Part shown: positions 25,507-36,690 of the stretch, one piece after another
Layout: each line of letters begins with the position of its first letter
How positions within the stretch are numbered: position 1 is the first letter of the stretch
NCBI GenBank assembly: GCA_014529385.2
Contig: CM043953.1
Location: 77,426,872-77,490,871, forward strand
Direction of reading: 5' to 3'
DNA from: Adiantum capillus-veneris
Taxonomy: Eukaryota > Streptophyta > Polypodiopsida > Polypodiales > Pteridaceae
Length of the DNA stretch: 64,000 nt
Made by a program: the position numbers and the translations under genes
Notes under the pieces: model-generated
What the model was told of the DNA's origin: nothing
What the model saw: only the letters and a program-made list of their open reading frames with translations
The model's database searches: none

Positions 25507-26280
25507 CTATCCTTTCCAGACTAAGAAAACAGATTTGAATGGATTCAAACAAATCCGTTTTTCCTGATAGCGCTTAAAAACCATCTCAAGAAATAGTAAA
25601 TGCTTTTCCTCTCTGGAATATATAGTGAAGTCATCCATGAATATGGCGAGGAATTGATGAAGAAATTCATTGAATATTTCCATCATACATCTTGGAAAAG
25701 TGGCCAGTGCATTGCAAAGACCAAATGGCATTACCACATACATAAATGCTCCCCACTCCGTAATGAAAGTGGTCTTTCCCCGATCCTCAGGAGCAATTTG
25801 TAACTGGTTATAACCACTATACCCATCCATAAAGCTATACATCTCATATCCTGCAATTTCATCAAGTAACATATATGTGAAGGGTAATGGAAATGGGTCC
25901 TTGATGGTTTGAGCATTCGGTTTCCTATAATCTATGCATACTCTCAGCTTCCCATTCTTTTTAGGCACAACCACAATAGAAAACAACCAATCACTACTGG
26001 CTACTACAGTAATGAACGCAACTTTTAGAAGGTTGTCAATATCTTCTTTGACCTTCTTAACATAATTCGGATTCATTCGATAGCGTTGCAGTCGTACTGG
26101 CCTGGCATCGGGTTTCAGTGGTATTCTATGTTGATAGACCTCTAGATTCACTCCTTTGAGATCAGTATGTTCCCTTGCGAACACATCTTTATAGTGTTGG
26201 AACATATGTCGTGCCTTCTCTTTCATCGTAGGATTCAGATGTTTATTAATCTTGATCATTCTAGGGTTTTCTTCAGGCAT
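25507..26280 (-). pseudogene. Gypsy-A reverse transcriptase
   Basis: RNA-dependent DNA polymerase. Visible in order: YRMNPNYVKKVKEDIDNLL, the finger motif VVVPKKNGKLRVCIDYRKPN, the first catalytic Asp in YSFMDGYSGYNQL, the palm motif FMYVVMPFGLCNALATF and the catalytic box FMDDFTIYS (a xxDD box of the non-chromovirus type). It ends at VFLVWKG and a TAG, after which the thumb continues in frame at 25494. The catalytic Asp residues are intact in this 258-codon stretch, but flanking stops would prevent a full polyprotein. Confidence 0.92.
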
Positions 26281-26390
26281 TCCTCTATCTCCTGATCATT
26301 TGGAAGCAGCCAGTTAGGCCCTCCACCCTTTCTCTTGGTTGACTCCTCAGCATAATCCCAAGATGATCCTCTGAGCTCTGAACTACCATT

Positions 26391-27126
26391 CTAATTTCCA
26401 GTAGCTCCTCCAAAGCATGCCGGTTCTACTGGTGTACTAAACTCAATTTGTTCTTCTGGCCTTCCAGTTAATCGAACTGGACGTTCTTTTGAATTCAGTT
26501 CAGTGAACTGTTCTAGAAATCGTTTCTTTTGTTTTTCAGCTTCATCTTTGTTTATTAAAACTGCATTGAGATCTATCTCTGTTAATGGAAAAATATTCAT
26601 AGCTGCCAACATTCTCTCAATTTTCTTCACCTTGTACTTCTGACAGAGCTCTTTGGGTCTCAGTTCTTTTCTCCAACTTTTGGTGTTATTTGTCTGAATC
26701 TGGATTTGCTACCGGCCCCTTGTATTGTTAAAGTCTGGTTAGCATAGTCGTGAATAGCCTGTGCCATTGACAGTTATGGGCGGCCCAGTAGCATCCCATA
26801 CGCTCCTTGCACATCCAGTACTAGGAAACAGCTTTGAACTTTGCTTTGCCCACTCATATCTGCATATTCTCTACCATTCCAGTTGCCTGCACCACTAGAT
26901 GATCCACCATTCGGACTTTGAAAGGTGCTGGTTTCAGGTTAGTAATTCCGATCCTTTGCTGAAGATGTACTCCCAAAATGTGTACCCATGCTCCTCCATC
27001 TAGTATGACGCTTCAGAGTGGTTCCCACTATTTCCGCACTTTGTAGTACACCTGAATCACTGGCACTTCATCACCTCTGACAGCTATCAAGTCGACTATT
27101 CTGGCCTCCACCTCAGCCTTCATTCG
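26391..27126 (-). pseudogene. Gypsy-A protease region and linker
   Basis: Downstream of the gag stop, a broken frame around 27010-26960 reads SVILDGGAWVHIL, matching the aspartic-protease active-site loop (LLDxGASxNIL), but with DGG for DSG/DTG. Further stops follow. A later open stretch (26630-26391) is Lys/Glu-rich (MKKIERMLAAMNIF) and joins protease to RT. Protease would cut the Gag-Pol polyprotein. Confidence is moderate because the domain is short and broken. Confidence 0.55.
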
Positions 27127-28287
27127 CTACCTGATGAACTTCGCTGCTTCAGGTAAAGCTCTTCTAATGTCCTCTAACTCCACAGAGAGTTTCTGAATTC
27201 TGTCACAAATTTTGACATGAATTTCCTCTTTCTCATGATCAAAGTTGTCGTCAAAACTTGAAGAACTGGTAGTATCTTCACAATACCATTCCTTTGGTTC
27301 AGTGCTTTCAGCTCCTTTAGCAGTTCCCAACTCTTCCATCAACCCTTGTACTGCAGCCAACATGGTCTCAGGCATCCCAGGCTTCGACTGATTTGGTTGT
27401 GCTGTCTCAGACAATTGGGTAGGTATCTTATGAATGACCCGAGCATCATAACTCTTTGGTTGCTCTGGCACCTTCTTGGCTAAATCCTCAGTGATTTTCA
27501 CCGCTAGTTCTCTTTGCTCCTGCCATTCATCAACCACCTTTTCTTTACCCTTGGCCTTCCATACCTCTCTCTGCTGAGCCCATTTGCTACTTTCAAGAGT
27601 GACTGGTTTCGCTGGTCTTTCTAGAATTTCCTCAATCACCACCCCTTTGCTTCGTGTAACTGCTCGTACAGGAACCGGTTCTGGAACCTTCGCCTCGGTA
27701 TCCGCAGCCCCAGGTGTTTTTGGACAATGAGCCGCGAAGTGCCCATACTTACCACATGTATAGCAATTCAGGCTTTGATTCTGAAAATTACCACGACGTT
27801 GGCCCCAGCTGGTACCTGCTTGGTATCTATCGCGCCTTGCACCAGTACCACTTACACCTGGTTTCTCTTCTTGAGAAGCACTGGTAGTTTCCACTCTTAC
27901 TTGTTCAGCATTGGTGACTGCTACCACTGACAAATCTTTTCCCTTCTTAAAATGATGAATTCAAATACCACAGTTGTTCCATAGATGGCTATAGGCTTTG
28001 CAATAAGTGCACTGTGGACATTCATTTGAAACATGGTCTTTAGATTTACACTTTGAACACCAGGTTTCCATTCTTCTTACCGGCTGTCTGGTCTAGCTAA
28101 TCTCAGCAATTTGTCGGGCCATCTCTTCAATCTTCCTAGACCAAGATCCTTTGTTAATCTTGTCTTTGGTTCTTTCATATGAGCTGCTTTCGCAGCTACT
28201 AGAGGCTCTAATGGACTCGGAATCTTCAGTAGAAGTACTGCTACTACTGGACCTCCTCTTCTTATGACTCTTTTCCTTCTTAGCTTG
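27127..28287 (-). pseudogene. Gypsy-A gag nucleocapsid part with three CCHC knuckles
   Basis: After a Ser-rich linker the frame encodes CSKCKSKDHVSNEC and CTYCKAYSHLWNNC (about 28060-27960) and, after a TGA, CYTCGKYGHFAAHC (about 27765-27725). All three have C-x2-C-x4-H-x4-C spacing, used to bind nucleic acid. The open stretch 27933-27127 then runs through a Lys/Glu-rich linker (VWKAKGKEKVVDEW) to ALPEAAKFIR and a TAG. Internal stops are TAG and TGA where Gln or Arg would be expected. Three knuckles are more than the one or two usual for gypsy gag. Confidence 0.8.
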
Positions 28288-29178
28288 CTATTCTAGCTTC
28301 AGGGCCCGTTGCACCAAATCATTGAATTTCTTGGTTGGTGCCGGCACCTCCAATTTCCTAAGCTTCTTACTGCAAAAACCATTCAAAAACCATGCTCGCA
28401 GCCGCTTTTCGGGTGGTGGTTCCTGCAGTTGTCTAGTTAGTTCCTTGATTTTCTTAACATAGCTTCTGACTGACAATTTTCCCTGCCTTATCTTATCCAG
28501 CTCACAAAGTATATCCTCATCCCCTCTGTTGTTTGAATATTCCAGTCGGAAAGCTTTAAGCAGTTTATTATATGACCTGAGTTGACAAGCCGGGTAATGG
28601 TAGTACCATTTCCTTGCTGCCTCCTTTAATGTTTGCGGAAAGTAGTCACCCCAATCATCTTCATCGATATTTTTTAACTCAGCATACTGCTCAAAGGCTT
28701 GTATATGAACATCCAGGTCATCCTTCTTTCCCCCTTTGAACATGGGAATTTTTTTTTTCAATGAAGATGTGTAATCATGTCTATCAGCCTCATTTCTTCC
28801 TCTTCTCACCTTGGAATCCTAACTCTTTTTGGAAGCTTTCTTATAATGGTCCGTGTTTGCATCCCTCCGTCTCATTTGTGCTGTCTCCTCCCTGGCTTTT
28901 CTACTTGAAGTATGACGACTTCCTTTACTTCCTTTGGCTCCTTTGTCTCCCTGTGTGGTCCGAGAACTCTTGGACTTGCGTTCCTCCCGTTTAACCCTGC
29001 GTCTTCTAAACTGACTAGAATGCTGAGAGTCATGTGCCTCATCAACATGATTGTGCTCCTCCTGAGCCTCAGTGTCAGTTACTCGTTCATCCTTGGGACC
29101 AGAGTCTCTTTTTGACTCCTCAGGAATAGGGTCAATACAGTAGGATGGTTTCCGGCCACGACTGGGTTTGGGTGCCAT
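28288..29178 (-). pseudogene. Gypsy-A gag, N-terminal and capsid part
   Basis: The ATG at 29178 opens a basic, Ser/Arg/Lys-rich N terminus (MAPKPSRGRKPSYC). An in-frame TAG (28821-28819) interrupts it. The same frame continues with SSLKKKIPMFKGGKKDDLDV, then WGDYFPQTLKEAARKWYY, LLKAFRLEYS, RSYVKKIKELT and LRAWFLNGFCSKK, the retrotransposon-gag (capsid) domain that packages element RNA. The next stop is a TAG just before QAKKEKSHKKR. Both TAGs fit CAG to TAG change. The linker to the zinc knuckles continues in the same frame. Confidence 0.85.
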
Positions 29179-29235
29179 TTCTGCAGTTGAAACTCAAACT
29201 GGGAGAGGAGTCTGTTGGTCAACGAGCAACATCTC

Positions 29236-29256
29236 TAGCCACTGTGATCGCCAAAA
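29236..29256 (-). other. Gypsy-A primer-binding site (candidate)
   Basis: Directly inside the 5' LTR the minus strand reads TTTTGGCGATCACAGTGG. TGGCGA... resembles PBS sequences of the plant Athila/Tat/Ogre branch rather than the TGGTATCAGAGC of initiator-Met priming. The tRNA is not assigned. Confidence 0.45.
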
Positions 29257-29775
29257 TGGAATTGGAGATGATCTCTTTAGATAGCTTATTCCAGTGTTAG
29301 AGTTTACATCTACTGGTGATTCATTAGTAAATCAGTAGACTGGAGGAAAAGATAGAAACTGAGCTAGAACAGTTACATGAACTGGAATACATCTGCTGAG
29401 AAATAGACAAGCTTAATAATTAGAATTAGTGTTCAGATTCAGATTTAGTAGGAATGAATACAAAGCATATCTGGCTGAAGTATACTCGACTACTGTATTA
29501 GGAATTACAGAGTAAGAGTACAAGTGGGGATAATGTAGCTTAGGAGCAGCTTCAGGACACAACCACACACTAAGAGTAGGAAGTCAAAAGATAAAACAGC
29601 CCAAAAGTACAACCAACAATTGCCAACCCGATTACAATGTAATGGATCCTATTTATAGCCTCTTGGAGTTACTGTGGTAACTGTCATGGTAATTACTGAT
29701 TGATTCGCTGCTCGACTTTCCAGGAGCTGGTTCCCACCTAGTGAAACTGCCTCCGCCAGTGAGACTGCCTCCGCC

Positions 29776-29776
<1 letters not shown>
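29257..29776 (-). repeat. Gypsy-A 5' LTR
   Basis: 520 bp with TG...CA ends, aligning along its whole length with 18627-19161. On the minus strand the promoter-like TATAAATA is at 29657-29650. It ends in twin ctgcctccgccagtgag-type repeats. Confidence 0.9.
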
Positions 29777-29855
<79 letters not shown>

Positions 29856-29856
29856 A
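29777..29856. repeat. GA microsatellite abutting Gypsy-A
   Basis: About 75 bp of (GA)n starting within 4 bp of the outer end of the Gypsy-A 5' LTR. The opposite flank also ends in a short GA run. Confidence 0.95.
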
Positions 29857-30653
29857 TAGTTGATGTGCTTGAGTCGATTGGTAAGAGTATTTATCTTTTT
29901 TGTTTAGCTCCCAGTTTTAGTGTGAGACCATCTCACTCTATCTTTTAATGCGAAACATTTAGTCATAGGGGGATTCGGCTCTACCTTTTAATTCTTGATG
30001 CCACTAAACTTATAGGCCTTCTATTTTTCCAAGATTGGGTAGACCTAATCAAACTTAACAGTTGTTAGTTACAACTACATAAATTTGCATCAAATAATGG
30101 AGCCTGCTGGGTCTATTCCCACTTTCATTTTAATTAATTACGAGCAAAGATTCCTGCTGCAATGCAGACTCCAAAGGCAAAAGTTGCATGCCACGTCACC
30201 CACCCCTCCCTCGCAAAATGGGCCGCTACAAAGACGTAAGCTTTCTTTGCGATCGTCACAAAGCCATGTCTGCACAGTCAGGGTAGTCATTCTGGGCTTC
30301 ACATTTCAACCCCTAGGTTTCCTCTCTCTCTCGCTCTCTCTCTCTCTCTCCACATCTCATGTCCCCACTTGTTTTTTCCCCTGAAACCTCTCCAAGCATG
30401 TGGCTACAAGCACGTGTCAACTCCTCTCGTTTTACCCTTGAACCTTTAGAAGCATCTTTCCAGATTCTAGTTAATTCACTTGCTTCCAAAAATTGAAGGG
30501 GCCTACTGGCTAGGATGATAAAAAGATGATATTAATTAATGAGATTCCCCCACCCCAACCTTCCAAATGTCGCCTTCCCATTGCCCGCCCTCCTTCCCCT
30601 TTGCACTCTGAGTACGTGCCCGCACACTCTCCCTTCTCACAAGAGCCCTTGAC

Positions 30654-30655
<2 letters not shown>
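29857..30655. other. No gene recognised
   Basis: Mostly AT-rich sequence with a short CT tract near 30325. Open frames here (for example 30085-30384) show no family motif and end in Ser-Leu repeats. Confidence 0.5.
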
Positions 30656-31099
<444 letters not shown>

Positions 31100-31381
31100 T
31101 ACTCACGAATCTTCTATTTTCTCCTTATGGCCTACTGGCTCATGCTCTATATTCATTCATCACCAAGATTCCTCCTGATCCCAACCTTATCTCCCATGAA
31201 ATATTCTACCTTTTGGCTTTTGCTTACCATTGAAAAGGGAGAATGGAGTCTTGAACCCTCGCACAATGGCGCACAACAACTTCTGGTGTGCTACATTAGA
31301 CCATCCAAACAAATGGCCCACATTGTACCCAAGGCGTCCTCAATCTTTAAAAAAAAAACATATCTAGTAGCAACAGAATAA

Positions 31382-31800
31382 AGAGTGCGCGGAGCGTGTG
31401 GGGTGTACCGGGAAGGGAGAGAGACAGACACATGCAGTGTGTGGGTGGAGAATGGAGCAATCATCCATATCTCCTTACTGACTATGTATGTAAGGTATAG
31501 GTTAGTAGGTCAGTGGGCGGTCGGACATTGACGTCCAGCACAGGGAAAAGGCACAGACGCCTTTAACCCCAACAATCTCCCACTTAACACTTGAAGAGTG
31601 AGCGTGTGCGGAGCTTGCGGGTGTACAGGGAAGGGAGAGAGACAAATACACACAGTGTGTGAGTGGAGAGTGGAGCAGTCTGCCCTATCTCCTTATTGAC
31701 TATGTGTGTAAGGAATAGGTTAGTAAGTCAGTGGGCGGTCGAACACTGACGTTTGGCATAGGGCAAAGGCACAACCGCCTTTACCCCAACAGAGCCCCCC
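31382..31800 (+). repeat. Tandem duplication, ~217-bp unit, two copies
   Basis: gggaagggagagagaca and gtcagtgggcggtcg occur in both 31382-31580 and 31598-31790. The copies differ by scattered substitutions. Both end near cctttaacc/cctttacccc-aaca, followed by a C run. Reminiscent of a retroelement leader, but unassigned. Confidence 0.75.
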
Positions 31801-31988
31801 CTCCCCCCCCCCCGCTAGGGCCGCTTCCGCTCACTCTGCCCTGGAGGATTGCGCCTGCCCGCGTCCGTCACTGGCTGCGCACTGCATCATTTTCGCTTTT
31901 GACTCCTGCCAAGAAGGTATCACCTGAGATTTTTATTTTTTTTCGATTTTCCCTCAGCTGGTACAGTCCACTTCATATGTATTAGGAA

Positions 31989-32478
31989 CAATTACTAAAA
32001 TATTCCTTTAATTTGTGAAACTCCCAAAACACCCCTCAAATTTCATAAGTTTCCAAAATATTCCCCATATAATTCCCAAAATGCCCTTCAAATTTTCCAA
32101 AAACTACCAAAATACCCCTCTAATTTGTGGAAATTCCCAAAATACCCCTCAAATTCCTAAATACCCCCAGTATTTTGTAATGAATTCCCAAAATGCCCTT
32201 CAAATTTTCCAAAATTCCCAAAATACCCCTGGTTGTGAGATGAAATATTTCCAAAAATAAAAAACTTGTAGCTTTTCATAAGAAGACTGATACTTTATTA
32301 AGCTAAATAAATTACATGCTAAGCACTCAAAAACAGATCTCAATTGTCAACAAGGAATAAAGATTAGAAACTCTTGAACAATCCAACTACAAGGGTATTT
32401 TGGGAATTTTTGAAATTTGAGGGGTATTTTGGGAATTTCCACAAATTAGAAGGATATTTTGGTAATTTTCCCTTAATT
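31989..32478. mobile_element. Foldback element with iterated arms
   Basis: The left arm (31989-32227) repeats ttcccaaaatacccctcaaa about eight times with variation. The right arm (32394-32478) carries the same motif on the opposite strand. The outermost arm ends (aattac-taaaatat... and ...atattttggtaatt) are inverted copies. A 165-bp AT-rich centre separates the arms. This is the structure of a foldback/MITE-like element; no transposase is present. Confidence 0.65.
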
Positions 32479-32772
32479 TAATTTGAGGTCACACGCGTGT
32501 GACTATCCACACCGTTCAAACAGCCATGGCGTACTGTCTGGTTCAACTCTCGTTTCCTGCAGCTTCATCATGCCGACAAGCCCATCACAGTAAGGCGTTT
32601 TTTTTTGGGCGTGGAGCCATCTCACAGCTAGTCTCTTAGCTTGGCTTTTGGTGCAGCTCTCACTTCGATCAGATTGAGTGGAGCTCAGCCCAAGACTGTC
32701 CGGTTCAATGGAACCTTCAGCACCAGAAGAAATATTCCGAGCCTGCTCGTGGAAGCAAGGGTGCGTTGTTTG

Positions 32773-32836
<64 letters not shown>

Positions 32837-33564
32837 GATCCAATGTTTTAACCTAATGTCCAAAGCTCAATGCGCATTGATGATTGTCGTTCATTGAAGG
32901 CGTGCTAAAGTTTGCCTATATTTTGGACAAAGTTGACATGAATGGTTAGAGGACACACGGGGAATTCAAGGTGGTGTAGGCCTCCTTGTGGTCGACATTC
33001 TTCATCAGTAAGGCGATCTCCAAGCGTAGACCTTGGAACATGATCCACAATTGGGACTGGGAAGCTGACTTATTATTTTGTCTTTACTCCTTGGCAGCAC
33101 TGGTGAATTCTATGGTGGCAGCTTGCAATCCAAGATGGTTATTTTTGGAGGTTCTTAGACACGTTGGGTGTTTTAGGAGTTTGGTAGCTTGTCTTTAAGA
33201 GGATGTACTTAAGCCAGCTCTGTTCTGAAGGGGGAGTGCGATAACTTGTGGTTGGTGGGTCGATGCAAGCGACATCATCGAGATGATGAGTTCCAAGGGG
33301 ACGTGCTAGTTCCTCTCTTGATCCCTAACATGGCTATTGGTCCTTTTTAATGCTCTACTAAAAGTTGAGTCTTTGGAGAGAGCAGAACATAGTCACAAAG
33401 AACTTTGCAAAGTGAGGCACAGAGAGCACACTCAACTGCTCTGGTGCATAGAATCCATCAAGGTACATGTCGTCCCCCCCCCCCCCCCCCCCCCCTTTCT
33501 ATGCCTCGCACACAATATTGGGCATCGATTCTCGTGTAAAATTTTCTTGATTTTGTGACAGGAT
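32479..33564. other. No gene recognised; GA tract and C run
   Basis: (GA)n at 32776-32833 and a run of about 22 C near 33474-33495. gaagggggagtgcgataact near 33230 resembles a polypurine tract followed by an LTR-like start, but no matching LTR pair was found. Confidence 0.4.
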
Positions 33565-33790
33565 GCATCATGCCTAAGCCAACCAACCCTCTCCGGGCAC
33601 TGAACACCAATGTTATCCACATTGTCAACACTCTAGGGCAAAGTGGTTCCAACACTAGGCGATGGCAATGCAAGTATTGCGACTTTAAGTTAACTAGCAC
33701 AATTCTCGAGTCGTAAAGCACTTGACAAGCATTGGCACAACCAATAACAATAAGATTCCAAAGATGTCAAGAACAAGTTGATTCCTGATC
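33565..33790 (+). pseudogene. BED-type zinc-finger fragment
   Basis: An ATG at about 33571 (MPKPTNPLRALNT) leads to SNTRRWQCKYCDFKLTST. After a small frameshift it continues RVVKHLTSIGTTNNNK. Trp followed by C-x2-C and then RVxKHL is the DNA-binding BED finger found at the N terminus of hAT transposases and their domesticated relatives. No catalytic domain follows, because the B-family retroelement begins at about 33915. The fragment is too short to name an element. Confidence 0.45.
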
Positions 33791-33914
33791 ACTTTTTGGC
33801 CATGGGTGATTTCAATAAGGTGCTAGGTACAAAGCAGACACAGGTTGCGCTCCACAATGCTCTTGTGGGAGATTTGGGGGGTTCATGCACATAGATTCAA
33901 GGACACTAGGAAGA

Positions 33915-34760
33915 GGGCCTTTTGTTAGGAAGTGTGCGGTCTAGCTAGGAAGGTGCGAAACCTTTGGCTGTGAGAGTTGTGATGGGAAACACTTTGTGAA
34001 AAAGTGTTTATGAAAGTCACCAACCCTCTTCCTAAAGATGGCTTAAAGTCTAAGAGCGTTCATGTTTGATACCTTTTCAGGTTTTTGAAATGCTCACAGG
34101 GCCCTTGCTTTTATTCTACAATTTGACACAGCTTTTTTTGGAGGGCGCTACTTAGACCACTCAAATATCAGAAGGGCAACATCTTATTGAAAAGGAAATG
34201 CACGGACATGGTGGTCCACACTTCTGCTACGTAAAGAAGCATCGACAAAGTGGCTAAAATTCAAGCGACTTTTTATTTCCTCTTGGCTCACTCAGGAGTA
34301 CAAACATGATGTGATTACAACCTGGAATCATCTTCGGATGACCAAGGGAGACATTTTGGATTTATATTGTGAGAGATTTTGGATGCTTTTCTACCTGTCT
34401 CTTCTTTTAAAAAAAAGATCAGCTTCAAGCAGCAAATTGAGCGATTTTGCTGTGGACTTCCCAAAGAGATTCAATATTACTGATGACTACAAAAGTCCGG
34501 GTCCATAAAGCAATTGATGGGACATGCTAAGCAAGGGTTTGCTATGCATTTGGGTAATCTAACTTATCCGACGGATCAACTGTCGACACCAAGGACCGGT
34601 AAAATTTGACAAATGACAACAAAAGGAAAGAGAAGTTACAGAAAAAGAAAGATACTCGTCCCCGACTGACAGAGGAAGAGAAAGTCGAGTACCTTAAAGC
34701 GGGGAAGTGTTTTGATTGTGGGGAACAAGACATATATCTGCACGGTGCCCCAAAAAGGCA
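33915..34760 (+). pseudogene. Gypsy-B1 gag
   Basis: Broken frames encode HGHGGPHFCYVKK/ATFYFLLAH-type shifts, then a clear capsid stretch at 34311-34506 (HLRMTKGDILDLYCERFW). A CCHC-like knuckle at about 34706-34750 reads AGKCFDCGEQ and then shifts frame, so the His/Cys end (HGAPKRHP) is out of register. Gypsy-B2 (42237-42602, 49033-49194, 55564-55915) carries the same gag with different breaks, which confirms the domain. It would form the particle shell. Not functional. Confidence 0.7.
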
Positions 34761-34860
34761 CCCTATGGACAATTAGAAGATGGGCCAAAGAGTTCCAGAG
34801 AAGTCGAAGAACATGGAAGAAAAGGAAAGATGAAAGTAGGACTGGTGTCAGATTGTGTGG

Positions 34861-35390
34861 GGACAGACCTAGATCAGATGGATGAAAGATAGAACTTGGG
34901 GCAAAGTACGAGATCAAGAAGCCCTCATCTTCTTTGACGGAGGAGCCAAGGCCAACATCATTTCACCTGAATTGGTGGCTCGACTTGGAAATATGCCCGA
35001 CCAAATGGGGCCACAGGCGAAGGTTGTTCTAGCGGCACCCGGACGAGATGTTTCCATTTACACTTGTCATAGGCAAACTTCGTTTGCATTGTCAGAGGTA
35101 TTTAGGGCACGAGGACTTTTACATCACGCCTTTGGAAGGGTGTGACGTCCTCCTAGGAATCACTTGGTTCCACAAGAACAGTGTCGTGGTCGATTATAGG
35201 GGTAGGAAAGCGACTTTGACAAATGAGAAGGGCATAGAAATTGTACTTGATGTAAAGCTGAAGGGAAAGTCTGTCCCACTTGTATCGGCTTTGGCCATTT
35301 CCAAATTAATGAAATCCAGTATTTTGTTTACTCGATCTTCTTGAAGGAATTGAATGATGAACAAAGGTCAAATATGTTTGATTTAGAAAA
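34861..35390 (+). pseudogene. Gypsy-B1 protease region
   Basis: LIFFDGGAKANIISPELVAR gives the aspartic-protease loop as DGGA, identical in Gypsy-B2 at about 56075, so DGG is ancestral to both copies. A frameshift near 35060 precedes the second half, which ends CDVLLGITWFHKNSVVVDY, the LLGxxWF motif typical of plant gypsy proteases. The enzyme would process the polyprotein. Confidence 0.75.
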
Positions 35391-35559
35391 GTAACGATTA
35401 AAATTTCTACATGCACAGGTTGACTGCTTCTCTGAAGGCTTGCCAGACGAGTTACTACCTTCTCGTCTTGAGGATCACACGAGTGATTTGATTCCCGGTA
35501 GTACACCACCAAAACGACCACCTTATCGAGTTAGTCGAGCTCAAAATGAAGAAATAATG

Positions 35560-36150
35560 AATTAGGTAAACGAACTTCTAGAAAAGGTCTCATCCAACCT
35601 AGCACTTCACCTTTCTATTCTTCGGAGTTGCTAGTACTGAAGAAAGATGGATCTTGGAGAATGTGCATTGACTTTAGAGCTCTCAACAAATCCACCATCA
35701 AGAAGAGATCCCCTATTCGAAGGATCGATGTACTAGACAGACTTCAGGGGTCCTCTCGTTTTAGCAGAATTGACTTGAAGAGTGGATATCGTCAGATCCG
35801 AATTGCTTCGGGAGACGTCTACAAGACAACTTTCCAGACAACTTTTGGTTTGTATGAATATTTGGTTATGCCATTTGGCCTTATGAATGCTCCGGCGACA
35901 TTCAACCAAATGATGGATAGGATTTTCAAAGAGTACCGATCATTTGTGGGCACTTTCTTTGATGACATCATCGTTTTCTCCAAGAATGAAGCAGAATATA
36001 GACACCATCTGTTACAAACGCGAAAGAGAGCGAATTTTTCTTGCCTGAGATACATTTATTGGGACACATCATCTCAGCAAAAGGAGTAAAGATGGACGCG
36101 GCCAAAATTGAGACTATTCGTGATTGGCCTGACTTAAAGAATGTTCATGA
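35560..36150 (+). pseudogene. Gypsy-B1 reverse transcriptase
   Basis: The frame 35628-36089 has LVLKKDGSWRMCIDFRALN, SRFSRIDLKSGYRQIRI with the first Asp, YEYLVMPFGLMNAPATF and the catalytic box FFDDIIVFS. Upstream codons (35420-35627) encode the N-terminal fingers (PPKRPPYRVSRA) with stops. After 36060 the thumb (LLGHIISAKGVKMDAAKI) shifts frame. The catalytic Asp pair is intact but the polyprotein is broken. Confidence 0.88.
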
Positions 36151-36690
36151 GGTTTGAAGCTTTCTGTTCTTGTGCTCTTATTATCGGCGGTTCATTCGAA
36201 AATTTGCAAAGATAGCTTCTCCTTTGCATTTTCTCACTCAGAGTGGGGTTCCTTTCTCTTGGGGATAGACAAAGATTACCGCTTTTCAGACTCTCAAAGA
36301 AAAGTTGACTACGGGACCAATGTTGGCCTTACCAGACTTGCAAAAGCCATTCGAAGTTTATTGTGATGCTTGTGGTCGTAGTTTAGGAGCAGTTTTGATA
36401 CAAGAAGGCCATGTCATTGCTTACAAGAGCAGGATGTTTTCACTCCCGAGTTGGTGGCACATATTTATGAGAAACAGCAATTGGTAGTTATCCATGCTCT
36501 TACGTAGTGCTTGGAGCTGATTTTACCGTCTTTACAGATCATCAAAGTTTACGCTACTTGTCGCAGAAGCAGCTCTTAGAAAAGTAGATGCGATGGGCTA
36601 ACATATTGTCGTAGTTCCACTTCCAGATAGTCCACGTTCAAGGACAAAAGAACGTAGTGGCAGATGCATTGTCTCGAAAGCCTTTAGCTC
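36151..36690 (+). pseudogene. Gypsy-B1 RT thumb and RNase H
   Basis: YYRRFIRKFAKIASPLHFL and PDLQKPFEVYCDACGRSLGAV mark the connection and the RNase H start; the usual DAS/DAC Asp is present. SRMFSLPSWWHIFM follows, damaged by a frameshift. KNVVADALSRKP at about 36650 closes the domain with the conserved ADALSR motif. Confidence 0.8.

Larger units (their letters stand above)
18627..29776 (-). mobile_element. Gypsy-A: Ty3/gypsy LTR retrotransposon with extra 3' coding region
   Basis: An 11.15-kb element bounded by direct LTRs (29257-29776 as 5' LTR, 18627-19161 as 3' LTR in minus orientation). Order: gag with retrotransposon-gag domain and three CCHC knuckles, protease, RT, RNase H, integrase, then about 3.5 kb of additional sense coding sequence, then a purine tract and the 3' LTR. 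There is no chromodomain after integrase, so it is not a chromovirus. The extra 3' region recalls the Athila/Tat branch, but this is inference. Many stops and frameshifts make it non-autonomous. No 5-bp target duplication is visible. Confidence 0.9.

Noticed and set aside
18600-29800. 5-bp target duplication around Gypsy-A
   Set aside because: Flanks (left ...agacag, right tatga...) do not match; microsatellite flanks could hide it.
30085-30384. 99-codon plus-strand frame
   Set aside because: No family motif; ends in Ser-Leu repeats from a CT tract.
32641-32856. 71-codon plus-strand frame (MAFGAALTSIRLSG...)
   Set aside because: Non-repetitive for only about 45 codons and then GA-derived; not enough to call.
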